From Candidatus Rokuibacteriota bacterium (GTDB lineage: Bacteria; Methylomirabilota; Methylomirabilia; Rokubacteriales; CSP1-6): a stretch of 63,430 nt of DNA. Positions 1-7,293 of this stretch are shown here, piece after piece (the stretch's first letter is position 1; each line of letters opens with the position of its first letter). The position numbers and the translations under genes are program-made. The DNA lies in NCBI GenBank assembly GCA_016866775.1, contig VGLJ01000024.1:1-63430 (forward strand), given 5' to 3'. The notes under the pieces were generated by a model. The model saw only the letters and a program-made list of their open reading frames with translations, searched no databases and was not told the origin of the DNA.

Positions 1-1
1 T

Positions 2-175
2 CGGGGTGTGCCAGACTCCGGGCCCTCACCCTTCAACGCCGTCGGCTGGAATCGTCTATCTCAGCTCACGCCATCCTGCAAGCCGGCTGGTTCAAATTCC
101 CGCGGTCTCAGATGTCCGTCGACAATTGGCGCCATCGTCACCGGCGCCATCGCCGACGGAATGCGGGTGCGCTGA
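2..175 (+). CDS. C-terminal fragment of a hypothetical protein, cut by the left edge
   Basis: The frame is open from the window edge to a TGA at 173-175. That stop overlaps the likely start of the next gene as TGATG, the coupling seen at many junctions here. The last residues read TIGAIVTGAIADGMRVR, a plausible hydrophobic tail, but I recognise no family. Only about 57 codons are visible. It could be a chance open frame in GC-rich DNA; the overlap with the following gene is the main support. Confidence 0.3.
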   Translation, partial: RGVPDSGPSPFNAVGWNRLSQLTPSCKPAGSNSRGLRCPSTIGAIVTGAIADGMRVR

Positions 176-621
176 TGGACGCCGCCTACCGCCTCCGCAC
201 CGTGCGCGTCGGCGTCGTCCGCGAGCCGGCGCCGAGGCGTCTCTACGCGAACGGACCCGCCGAAGCCGTCGCGATCCTGCGCCCGCTCTACGCCGAACTG
301 GACGGCGACCGCGAGCACTTCTCGATTCTCGTGCTCAACGCGCAGAACGCGGTCGTCGGGTTCAAGGCCGTCAGCACCGGCGGCACCGCCGCGACGACGG
401 TCGACGCGAAGAACCTGTTCCGCGATGCGCTGCTGCTCGGTGCGTCGTCGTTGATCCTCGCGCACAGCCACCCGAGCGGCGATCCGACGCCGAGCCGCGA
501 AGACGTGCGCCTCACGCGTCAGCTCGTCGAGGGCGGGCGTCTGCTCGACATGCCGATTCGCGATCACATCGTGCTCGGAGACGGCGACTTCGTGTCGTTC
601 GCTGAGAAGGGGTTGCTGTGA
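175..621 (+). CDS. RadC-like JAB/MPN domain protein (short form)
   Basis: This protein of 148 residues consists of the RadC JAB/MPN metalloprotease-fold domain only. It lacks the N-terminal helix-hairpin-helix part of chromosomal RadC. The JAMM metal site is visible: Glu47 in REHF, His97 and His99 in HSHPSGD, then Ser107 and Asp110, which fits HxHx7SxxD. Short RadC proteins are common on plasmids, phages and islands. Their function is unsettled, and a role in DNA repair is doubtful for the family. I start at ATG 175 because it overlaps the preceding stop; an ATG at 112 in the same frame would add an Arg/His-rich low-complexity tail. The next gene starts inside its stop codon (GTGA). Confidence 0.85.
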   Translation: MDAAYRLRTVRVGVVREPAPRRLYANGPAEAVAILRPLYAELDGDREHFSILVLNAQNAVVGFKAVSTGGTAATTVDAKNLFRDALLLGASSLILAHSHPSGDPTPSREDVRLTRQLVEGGRLLDMPIRDHIVLGDGDFVSFAEKGLL

Positions 622-977
622 AGCCGCACGACCGGAAGGTCGCCGAAGCTCAACGACGCGTCGTCGTGTTCGCCGTCGAGCTTGTTCGCCGTATGGACCT
701 GCGCGCACGGCTGCACGGTGGTCCTGCCCGGCCTGACGATCTGCACGCGCTGATTCGCGCGGTCGACGAGCTACGCGACGCCGAGGAACGGGCCGCGCGC
801 GACGCTCCGCGGAAATTCGGGGAGCTGGATTACGTCGTCGGCGACGAGGCGTGCGTCGCCTGCCGCCGGCGGTTCGAGCCGGACGACGACATGACGAGCT
901 GCGCTGACTGCAACGTCGGGCTGCATGTCTCGTGTACGGCGCGGCACTTCTGGCAGTGCGAGCGACGGCAGAACTGA
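618..977 (+). CDS. Small zinc-finger protein of unknown function
   Basis: This 119-residue protein starts at GTG 618, overlapping the RadC-like stop, so the two are probably co-translated. The N-terminal 75 residues are charged and helical. The C-terminal 45 residues carry a cysteine/histidine cluster: CVAC, then CADC about 12 residues on, then HVSC and a final WQC. The spacing resembles a treble-clef or RING/PHD-like zinc site. I do not recognise the family. Its place in an integrated element suggests a regulatory or DNA-associated accessory protein, but nothing in the sequence proves this. Confidence 0.65.
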   Translation: MKPHDRKVAEAQRRVVVFAVELVRRMDLRARLHGGPARPDDLHALIRAVDELRDAEERAARDAPRKFGELDYVVGDEACVACRRRFEPDDDMTSCADCNVGLHVSCTARHFWQCERRQN

Positions 978-1068
978 TCGCGCCGCGAACAGGCGCGACG
1001 CTGTCACTTCTCGAATGTGAGCCTTGACGGCGGTCACGCCCGCCAGCAAGGGAAGGAGACAACCAACG

Positions 1069-2170
1069 ATGGCTAAAATTCAGGGACTCTACCAACGCCC
1101 CGACTCGCACGTCTGGTGGATGTCGTACACGACGGTCGACGGCCGCCGCGTGCGCGAGAGTGCGAAGACAACCGATTACGACACCGCGAAGCGCATTCTC
1201 GACGACAAGCGGGGGAAGATTGCCCGCGGTGAAGTCGTGCTCCCGCGGCTCGACAAGATCATGTACGACGAAGCGCGTGTCGACCTGCGGACGCACTACG
1301 AGACGCACAAGACGCGCGATCTCGACGAGGCCGACGCGCGCCTGACTCACCTCGACGCGTTCTTCACCGGTCGCCGGCTGGCTACGATTACGCCCGATGT
1401 CGTAACCGCATACGCGCGGGCACGGCAGATGCCGACCAAGCGCGACGACGGGACCGAGAAGCCCGGTGCCGCGAACGGAACGATCAACCGCGAACTGGCG
1501 ACGCTGAGCAAGATGCTGCGGCTCGCGTACGAGCACGGCAAGCTCCAGCGGTTGCCGGTCGTCAAGAAGCTGCGGGAGGCTGACCCGCGCGCCGGGTTCG
1601 TAACCCGCGACCAGTTCACGTCGATCCGCCGGCATCTGCCCGAGGAGCTGCAAGTCGCGATGACCGTGGCGTACACCTTCGGATGGCGGAAGCGCGAAGT
1701 CCTCGACCTCGGACGCCGGCAGTACGACGCCAAGGCCGGCGTGCTACGCCTCGATCCAGGCGCGACGAAGAACCGCGACGGTCGCGTCGTTCACCTCACG
1801 ACCGAGCTGCGCGCCATGCTCGCCAGCCAAGTGCAACGGATCGGTGAGCTGGAGAAGAAGCACGAGCGGGTCATCCCCTGGTTGTTCCCGCACCTCGAAG
1901 CCCCGCACATCGGCGAGAGGATCGCCGACCCGAGGAAGGTATGGGAGGCCGCGTGCAAGGCAGCGGGCCAGCCAGGCCTTCTGATGCACGACCTCCGGCG
2001 CTCGGCAGTTCGCAACATGGAGCAAGCCGGGGGTCGCCATGAAGCTGACCGGGCACAAGACCGAGAACGTCTACCGTCGCTACGCGATCGTGTCGGACGC
2101 CGATCTGAAGGCTGCTGCCGCGAAGCTCGCTGCGGGCAACGTGACGGCCGCTGTCACGGTCGCTCGGTGA
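1069..2170 (+). CDS. Tyrosine recombinase/integrase, frameshifted near its C-terminus
   Basis: This is a site-specific recombinase that would integrate and excise the element. The start at ATG 1069 is supported by an AAGGAG about 12 bases upstream. An N-terminal Arm/SAM-like binding region (about residues 1-170) precedes the catalytic domain. Catalytic residues seen are Arg in GWRKREVL, Lys in GATKNRDG and the HDLR box. The remaining motifs, TGHKT (His) and YRRY (Tyr nucleophile), are in the +1 frame after a run of five Gs at 2029-2033. With four Gs the gene reads through to TGA 2168-2170 as 366 residues. As written, the frame loses the tyrosine and runs to 2247 with a nonsense tail. This is either an inactivated gene or a homopolymer error. 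Confidence 0.85.
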
Positions 2171-2247
2171 ACTGGCCGGGGTCGGTCACGTTTTGGTCAC
2201 GTTCGACCGCCCCGGCCTCGGAAGGTGTGCTGCAACTGCTTGATTAA

Positions 2248-2325
2248 TGGCGGGCTCGACGGGACTTGAACCCGCGGCCTCTGGATTGACAGTCCAGTGT
2301 GCTAACCAGGCTGCACCACGAGCCC
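2248..2325 (-). tRNA. tRNA-Asp (GTC)
   Basis: A full cloverleaf reads on the minus strand. The 7-bp acceptor stem is GGGCTCG/CGAGCCC with discriminator G, as expected for Asp, and CCA is encoded at 2250-2248. The D arm is GTGC..GCAC. The anticodon stem CTGGA/TCCAG encloses loop CTGTCAA with anticodon GTC. The T arm is GCGGG TTCAAGT CCCGT. Its 3' end faces the integrase, making it the likely attachment site. Confidence 0.95.
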
Positions 2326-2360
2326 GCGCCACTCTGAAGCATTCAAACTATACCATGCGG

Positions 2361-2900
2361 TCACTCCGGGCGTAGGAGGCGCAGCCGCACCTCCATCACG
2401 AACGCATCGGCGGCACGGCCCACACGGCGGTAAGTCTCCGCCAGCACGGTCAGCGTGCGCCGCAGCGCGGGATGCTCGGCGTCGAGCGCCTTCTCCTGGA
2501 TCCTCAGCGAGCGCTCGAGCACGGGCACGGCGTCGCGCTCGCGGCTCTGCGTCAGGTACACCTGCGCGAGGTTGTTGAGGCTCGTCGCGACGTCCGGGTG
2601 ATCGAGGCCCAGGCCCGTCTCCTTCACCGCGACCGCGCGCTGGAAGAAGCGCTCGGCCTCCATCGGACGGCCGCGACGGCGCGCGACCTCGCCGAGATTG
2701 TTCAGGCTGCGGCCGAGCTCGCGCGGACCGAGGTCTTCGGCCTTCTGCGCGGCGCGGTTCAGGTAGAGCTCCGCGCGCCCGTACTGTCCGGCCGCGAACG
2801 CCTCCAGCCCCGCGCTCGTGTACTCCTCCCAGAGGAGCTGCGCGCTGGAGGCACATCCGGCAAGAGCGAACGCGATGGCCGCAATCGCCCACGCCTTCAA
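2361..2900 (-). CDS. TPR-repeat lipoprotein
   Basis: This 179-residue exported lipoprotein carries about three tetratricopeptide repeats. The N-terminus is a short hydrophobic signal ending in the lipobox LAGC (Cys about residue 16). The repeats follow, with SLNNLGEVARRRG and SLNNLAQVYLTQ as typical helix-A segments in the kinesin-light-chain style. No ATG or GTG lies in frame near the signal. The start is a TTG at 2900-2898 that overlaps the TGA of the upstream SDR gene as TTGA. Such proteins are usually scaffolds at the envelope; no partner can be named. Confidence 0.75.
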   Translation of the reverse strand: MKAWAIAAIAFALAGCASSAQLLWEEYTSAGLEAFAAGQYGRAELYLNRAAQKAEDLGPRELGRSLNNLGEVARRRGRPMEAERFFQRAVAVKETGLGLDHPDVATSLNNLAQVYLTQSRERDAVPVLERSLRIQEKALDAEHPALRRTLTVLAETYRRVGRAADAFVMEVRLRLLRPE

Positions 2901-3676
2901 AAAATCGCGTAGCCCCCGTCGATGACGAAGGTGTCGCCGGTGTGATACGCGCTGGCGTCGCTCGCGAGGTAGACGGCGATCGCGCCGAAGTCGTCGGGCA
3001 CGCCCCAGCGGCGCGCCGGGACGCGCGGCAGCACGCGCTCCACGAACCTGTCCCAGTGGAGCGCGCGCTCGGTCATCGCGGTCTCGATCCAGCCCGGCAG
3101 GATCGCGTTGGCGCGCACGCCGTGGCGCGCGAACTCGACGGCGAGCGCCTTCATCATCGCGATCAGGGCGCCCTTCGTCGCCGCGTAGTGCTCGCCGCGC
3201 GCCTGGCCGGAGATCGCGGCGAGGCTCGACGTCACCACGAGCGAGCCGCCGCCCTCGCGCCGGGTCATGTGGCGCACCGCCGCCCGAAGCGTGAAGAACG
3301 CGCCGTCGAGGTTGACGCTCAGCACGTGCCGCCACTCCTCGGTGGTCATCTCCGCGAACGACTGGCCGCCGGCGCGCCCGCTCACGCCCGCGTTCGCGAA
3401 GCATGCATCGACACGCCCGAACGTCGACACGGTCTCCGCGAACGCGCGCTCCACCGCCGCCTCGTCGGCGACGTCGCAGGCGAGCGCGAGCACGCGACCG
3501 CCGTGCTCCGCGAGCGTCTTCGCGGCCGCGGCGTTCTTCGTCTCGTTCGTGCCCCAGATGCAGACGCCGGCGCCCGCCGCCGCGAGCGCCTCGGCCATGC
3601 CGAGGCCGATGCCGCTGTTGCCGCCGGTGATCAGCGCGACCTTGCCGGTGAGGTCGAACGCGCGATAGCCCGTCAT
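2897..3676 (-). CDS. SDR-family NAD(P)-dependent oxidoreductase
   Basis: This 259-residue classical short-chain dehydrogenase/reductase has the cofactor loop TGGNSGIG at residues 17-24, the NAG motif (NAGVSG), the catalytic Ser in VVTSSLAAISG and the YxxxK pair in HYAATK. It ends with the usual DGGYAIF. The start at ATG 3676 fits family length; a longer frame upstream only adds junk. The substrate cannot be read from sequence, and FabG-like 3-oxoacyl or gluconate-type reductases look similar. It follows a receiver gene by 16 bases and is coupled to the TPR lipoprotein downstream. Confidence 0.9.
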   Translation of the reverse strand: MTGYRAFDLTGKVALITGGNSGIGLGMAEALAAAGAGVCIWGTNETKNAAAAKTLAEHGGRVLALACDVADEAAVERAFAETVSTFGRVDACFANAGVSGRAGGQSFAEMTTEEWRHVLSVNLDGAFFTLRAAVRHMTRREGGGSLVVTSSLAAISGQARGEHYAATKGALIAMMKALAVEFARHGVRANAILPGWIETAMTERALHWDRFVERVLPRVPARRWGVPDDFGAIAVYLASDASAYHTGDTFVIDGGYAIF

Positions 3677-3692
3677 CCGGAGGGAGAGCTTA

Positions 3693-4100
3693 CTACGCCT
3701 TGCGCGCGAGCCCGGCAACCACTCGGCATAGCTCCCACGGATCGACGGGCTTGCGGAGATGCCCGTGGAACCCGGCGGCGAGCGTCCGGTCCGGCCCGTC
3801 GCCTTCACCGGTCGCGAGCGCGAGGACCGGCACCCGCGCGCCGATCTCGCGAACGAGCTGATATGCTCCGGCGTCCGGCAACGTCACGTCGGCGAGGACG
3901 ACGTCGGTGGGCTTCCTGTGGAAGTACGCGAGCCCGTCACGCGCGGTCGCCGACGAGGTGACGAAGGCGCCGCAGTACGCGAGGACGGACTCGAGCAGCG
4001 CGCGCGCGGCAGCGTCGCCGTCCACGATGAGAACGTGGACGCCGACGAGCGCCTTGAGGACGTCGGGCTCCCGCGCCACAGCGCGGAGGAACCGCTGCAA
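3693..4100 (-). CDS. Stand-alone response-regulator receiver domain
   Basis: This 135-residue protein is a CheY-like receiver with no output domain. The acidic pocket is in VLIVDGD, the phospho-acceptor Asp in VVLADVTLPD, and the conserved Lys in LRKPVDPWE. The segment YCGAFVT recurs as YCGALVT in the next protein upstream and as YFGASVT in the receiver at 25806, so the three look like paralogues. No histidine kinase is adjacent. It probably passes signal by protein contact. It sits directly upstream of the SDR gene. Confidence 0.85.
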   Translation of the reverse strand: MQRFLRAVAREPDVLKALVGVHVLIVDGDAAARALLESVLAYCGAFVTSSATARDGLAYFHRKPTDVVLADVTLPDAGAYQLVREIGARVPVLALATGEGDGPDRTLAAGFHGHLRKPVDPWELCRVVAGLARKA

Positions 4101-4136
4101 TCCGAAAACCAGCGGAACGCAGGAACGACAGAAGGA

Positions 4137-4541
4137 TCAGATCGTCAGGAGCCGGGTCAGCACCCGGCAGAACTCCCAGGGATCGAGCGGCTTGGTGACG
4201 TACGCGTCGTAGCCGCGGCTGCGCGCGAGCGCCATGTGCTCGTGGTCGTCACCGATGGCGACCGCCGCGACCATGCCGCCGTCCTCGGGCTTCAGCGCGC
4301 GGACGCGGCGGATGAACTCGATCGCGCCGTCCTCGGGACGCGTGAAGTCGACGATGACGATGTCCGGCTTCAGCAGCTCCATCACGAGAAGCGCGGCGGA
4401 CGGTGTTTCGACGGGGGTGACGAGGGCGCCGCAGTAGCGCAGGATCCCGCTGATCAGCGCCCGCCGGTCCTTCTCCTCGTCAACGACGAGCGCGTAGATT
4501 CCATTGAGCGATTCCATCGAGTAGATGCCGTCGCGGCCCAT
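4137..4541 (-). CDS. Stand-alone response-regulator receiver domain
   Basis: A second receiver-only protein of 134 residues, about the same length as its downstream neighbour. It has the acidic pair in LVVDEEKD, the phosphorylatable Asp in IVIVDFTRPEDG and the Lys in VTKPLDPWEF. It shares the YCGA..T and KPxDPWE.CRV signatures with the gene at 3693, so the two are probably a tandem duplication. I use ATG 4541; ATG 4517 is also possible. The upstream frame extends further but reads through Gly/Arg-rich junk next to the tRNA gene. No output domain or kinase partner is visible. Confidence 0.8.
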   Translation of the reverse strand: MGRDGIYSMESLNGIYALVVDEEKDRRALISGILRYCGALVTPVETPSAALLVMELLKPDIVIVDFTRPEDGAIEFIRRVRALKPEDGGMVAAVAIGDDHEHMALARSRGYDAYVTKPLDPWEFCRVLTRLLTI

Positions 4542-4664
4542 ACCACCCGCGTGTGCAACGGGTCTGCCAAACCCGCGGTGCGTGCCCGCTGGAGACTTAC
4601 GCGCGCCGGTGTGCACGCGTGCGGCGAGTCGTGCATGGGAAGTTTTTCAACCGCGCGGGGGGGA

Positions 4665-4740
4665 TGGTAGGCGGAGCAGGGATCGAACCTGCGACCTCGG
4701 CCTTGTAAGGGCCGCGCTCTTCCCGCTGAGCTATCCGCCC
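4665..4740 (-). tRNA. tRNA-Val (TAC)
   Basis: The minus strand folds as a tRNA. The acceptor stem is GGGCGGA/TCCGCCT, the discriminator A, and CCA is encoded at 4667-4665. The D arm includes GCTC..GAGC. The anticodon stem CGGCC/GGCCG encloses loop CTTACAA, giving anticodon TAC. The T arm is GCAGG TTCGATC CCTGC. TAC reads valine codons. Confidence 0.95.
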
Positions 4741-4779
4741 GTTTGCAGCGTCGGCCCATCGTACCGCGAGTCCCGCCTG

Positions 4780-5340
4780 TCAGTAGCCGAACAGTCGCTT
4801 GAGCTGATCCCAGCCGTCGCGCCATTCCTCGCTGCCGCGGCGCGCGTTCGACTTCACCGCCTCCCAGTCGCGGCGGAGCTTCTCGCCGAGCGACGGCTCG
4901 GCCGGCGGCGCTTCGGTGCGCGCGGGCTCGCGCGGAATCGCGGCTGCCGCCGTCGCGGGCGGCGTGGGCCGCGGCGCCGGCTCGACGTGCACCGGCGCGG
5001 CGGGCGCGATGCGCGCGGGCGTCGCCGACGTGGCGGCGGGCGCGGTGCGCGGGCGCGCGACAGCGGCGCGATCCTCGACGGCGCCGAGGCGATTCTCCAG
5101 GCGTGCGAGACGCTCGTCCACCACGCGCCACTCGGGCGCCACGCTCGCGCGCGACGGCAACGCCGCCTGCGTCGCCGCCAGCTGCTGCTCGAGCGCCTGC
5201 AGCCGCTCGGTGAGACGTCCGTCGTCGACGGTCGCTACCACCGTCGACGCGCCACGCGTGTGCTGCATCAGCCCGACGACACCGAGCCCCGCGGACACCG
5301 CGAAGCACAGCACCGCTACCGTGTCGGCGAGACGGATCAT
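4780..5340 (-). CDS. Single-pass membrane protein with coiled coil and Pro/Ala-rich linker
   Basis: This 186-residue protein matches no family I recognise. Residues about 5-25 form one hydrophobic segment (VAVLCFAVSAGLGVVGL). A predicted coiled coil follows, with heptad-like Leu/Gln/Ala spacing (LTERLQALEQQLAATQ, then ERLARLENRLGAVED) over about residues 43-90. Next comes a Pro/Ala-rich linker to about 150, and a charged helical C-terminus rich in Trp (RRDWEA, EEWRDGWDQ). The layout suggests an inner-membrane anchor projecting into the periplasm. It stands alone between tRNA-Val and the oxidoreductase gene. Confidence 0.6.
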   Translation of the reverse strand: MIRLADTVAVLCFAVSAGLGVVGLMQHTRGASTVVATVDDGRLTERLQALEQQLAATQAALPSRASVAPEWRVVDERLARLENRLGAVEDRAAVARPRTAPAATSATPARIAPAAPVHVEPAPRPTPPATAAAAIPREPARTEAPPAEPSLGEKLRRDWEAVKSNARRGSEEWRDGWDQLKRLFGY

Positions 5341-5439
5341 GCGATGGCGGCGGGCGATGTCCTCGGGAGCTTCATCGTCATCCGTGCTCGCGGCGCGTTT
5401 GAAGCCGTGCTTACCAGCGAGTGGCCGCGCCCGCGAGCG

Positions 5440-7257
5440 TTACAGGCCGAGCGTCGAGAGGCGCGCCGCGGTCGGCACGCCGTCGGCGTCCCAGCCGCGA
5501 ATCGCGTAGTACTCGTCGAGCATGGCGGCGAGCTCGTCGGGCGGGCAGTACATCCCGGCGGAAGGGCCGTCGGGAATCGGCTCGTGCATGACCTTCCACG
5601 GCAGCCGGTCGTCGGCGCGGCGCACGCCCTCGCGCACGTTGAAGCGCCGCTCGAGGTTGACGATCCGCTCGCCGACGCGCTCCAGCTCTTCCGCCGTCAT
5701 GTCCCAGCCCGTGACCGCCCGGACCATCTCCGCGTAGGGCTCGTCGACGAAGAGGCCGAAGCCGCGCTCGGAGGTGAAGCGGCACATCACCAGCGAGTCG
5801 CCGACCGCCGTGAAATGCTGGCTGCGCGCCGCGAACGCCGGCTTGTCCTTGGTGCCCCGGCGGTCGAAGCCCTGCGCGTACTGCGGCGTCGGCCGCGTGT
5901 CGTGGTGGCTGCCGCCGCGCGTCGCGGTCGCATAGCCGATCGAGAGGCCCTTGAGCGCGCGCGCGGAGTGCGCCGGTAGCTCGAGACCCTTCACCGCGTA
6001 GACGGCCTTCGGCGCCTCGGGGTGAAGCTGCCGCGCGAGCCGCCACGCGCCTTCCGCCAGCCGGTCACCGAAGCCCTCCCGCGCGGCGGTGCGCTCCACG
6101 AGCGCGAGCATGCCGCGCCAGTCGCCCCAGCCGAACTGCACGCCGAGCTCCTTCGCGTCGAGCCATCCGCGCTCGAGCGCCTCCGCGACGAACGCCAGCG
6201 TCACGCCCATCGAGATCGTGTCCATGCCGAGGAGATCGCAGAGGTCGTTGGCGAGGATCAGCGACTCGGGGTGCGCGATGCCGAGCATGGGGCCGAGCGC
6301 GAAGATCGTCTCGTACTCCGGCATCTTCGCGCGGCGCCCGGCGAACTCGCCCTCCGCGATCGAGTACTGCTTGCCGCACGCGACCGGACACTTGAGACAC
6401 GTCGTGTCCTTGTCGTGGTAGTGCGTCTTCATCTCCTCGCCGCCGACCACGCGCGCCTCGGCGAACGTCTCGGCCTTGAGGTTGTAGGCGCCAAGGCCGC
6501 CGAGCGCGTTGATGGGGCCGACGAGGAACGGCGTGCCGAACGTCGTGAGCGCCTTCGTCCCCGTCTTCAGCGGCTCCCGCGTCCGGTCGATGAGCGCCTT
6601 CAGCGCCGCCGGATCGGCGACGTCCGTCTTGCGCGCGCCCTTCACCACCACCGCCTTCACGTTCTTGCTGCCGAGGACGGCGCCGAGGCCGCCGCGGCCC
6701 GACACGCCTTCGCGGTTCTTCCAGTAGTGCGCCATCGCCGCGAACCGCACGCGCCGTTCGCCGGCGGGGCCGATGGCGATCGCGTCCGCGTCGGCGCCCT
6801 CCGCCGCGACGAGCGCGTTGACGGCATCGCGCGTGGTCTTTCCCCACAGTCCCGTCGCCGGCTTCACGTCCGCGCCGTCTTCGGTCGCGACCACGTACGA
6901 CGGCGCCGGCGCGCGTCCGGTGAGCATGATGGCGTCGAATCCCGTGCGCTTCAGCGTCGCGGGAAACCGCCCGCCGAACGTGGAATCGAAGAAGAGATTG
7001 GTGAGCGGCGACTTCGCGGCGACGCACGCGCGGCTGTTCCCCGGCACGGTGGTGTCGGTGATGGGCCCGACAGCGAAGACGATGGCGTTCGCCGGATCGA
7101 AGGCGTCGACGTTCGCGGGCATGTGCTCCCAGATCAGCTTCGCCGCGAGCCCGTTCCCACCGAGGAACTTGCGCGCGGTGTCTTCGGCGACCGGAACGAT
7201 GCGCGACGTCCCATGCGTGAGATCGACGATGAGGACGCGCCCTCCGAATCCCTTCAT
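5440..7257 (-). CDS. Aldehyde:ferredoxin oxidoreductase family protein (tungstopterin)
   Basis: This 605-residue protein is full length for the AOR family. It opens with the family N-terminus (GRVLIVDLTHG, then KFLGGNGLAAKLIWE) and contains GPITDTTVPGNSR and the cofactor-contact stretch SGRGGLGAVLGSKNVKA. The [4Fe-4S] ligands are CLKCPVACGK, CxxCxxxC, with a distal Cys in SLVMCRF. Family members bind tungsten or molybdenum bis-pterin and oxidise aldehydes or related compounds, reducing ferredoxin. The substrate cannot be predicted. No ferredoxin, pterin-synthesis or tungstate-transport gene is adjacent, so it appears monocistronic. ATG 7257 is the only sensible start. Confidence 0.9.
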   Translation of the reverse strand: MKGFGGRVLIVDLTHGTSRIVPVAEDTARKFLGGNGLAAKLIWEHMPANVDAFDPANAIVFAVGPITDTTVPGNSRACVAAKSPLTNLFFDSTFGGRFPATLKRTGFDAIMLTGRAPAPSYVVATEDGADVKPATGLWGKTTRDAVNALVAAEGADADAIAIGPAGERRVRFAAMAHYWKNREGVSGRGGLGAVLGSKNVKAVVVKGARKTDVADPAALKALIDRTREPLKTGTKALTTFGTPFLVGPINALGGLGAYNLKAETFAEARVVGGEEMKTHYHDKDTTCLKCPVACGKQYSIAEGEFAGRRAKMPEYETIFALGPMLGIAHPESLILANDLCDLLGMDTISMGVTLAFVAEALERGWLDAKELGVQFGWGDWRGMLALVERTAAREGFGDRLAEGAWRLARQLHPEAPKAVYAVKGLELPAHSARALKGLSIGYATATRGGSHHDTRPTPQYAQGFDRRGTKDKPAFAARSQHFTAVGDSLVMCRFTSERGFGLFVDEPYAEMVRAVTGWDMTAEELERVGERIVNLERRFNVREGVRRADDRLPWKVMHEPIPDGPSAGMYCPPDELAAMLDEYYAIRGWDADGVPTAARLSTLGL

Positions 7258-7293
7258 GGCGCCTCAGTATGCCTCAGACGACCGCGGGCGCGG

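Larger units (their letters stand above)
1..2250. mobile_element. Right-hand end of an integrated element at tRNA-Asp (partial)
   Basis: A tyrosine recombinase gene ends about 80 bp from the 3' end of a tRNA-Asp gene. Upstream of it are a short RadC/JAB protein and a small zinc-finger protein, typical accessory cargo. Tyrosine recombinases commonly integrate at tRNA 3' ends, so 2248-2325 is the likely attachment region. The other end and the duplicate att core lie left of the window, so the size and type (ICE, prophage, genomic island) cannot be told. The boundary at about 2250 is inferred. Confidence 0.6.

Noticed and set aside
80-110. GGTTCAAATTCC resembling a tRNA T-loop
   Set aside because: The flanking bases cannot form the T stem or a cloverleaf, and it lies in an open reading frame.
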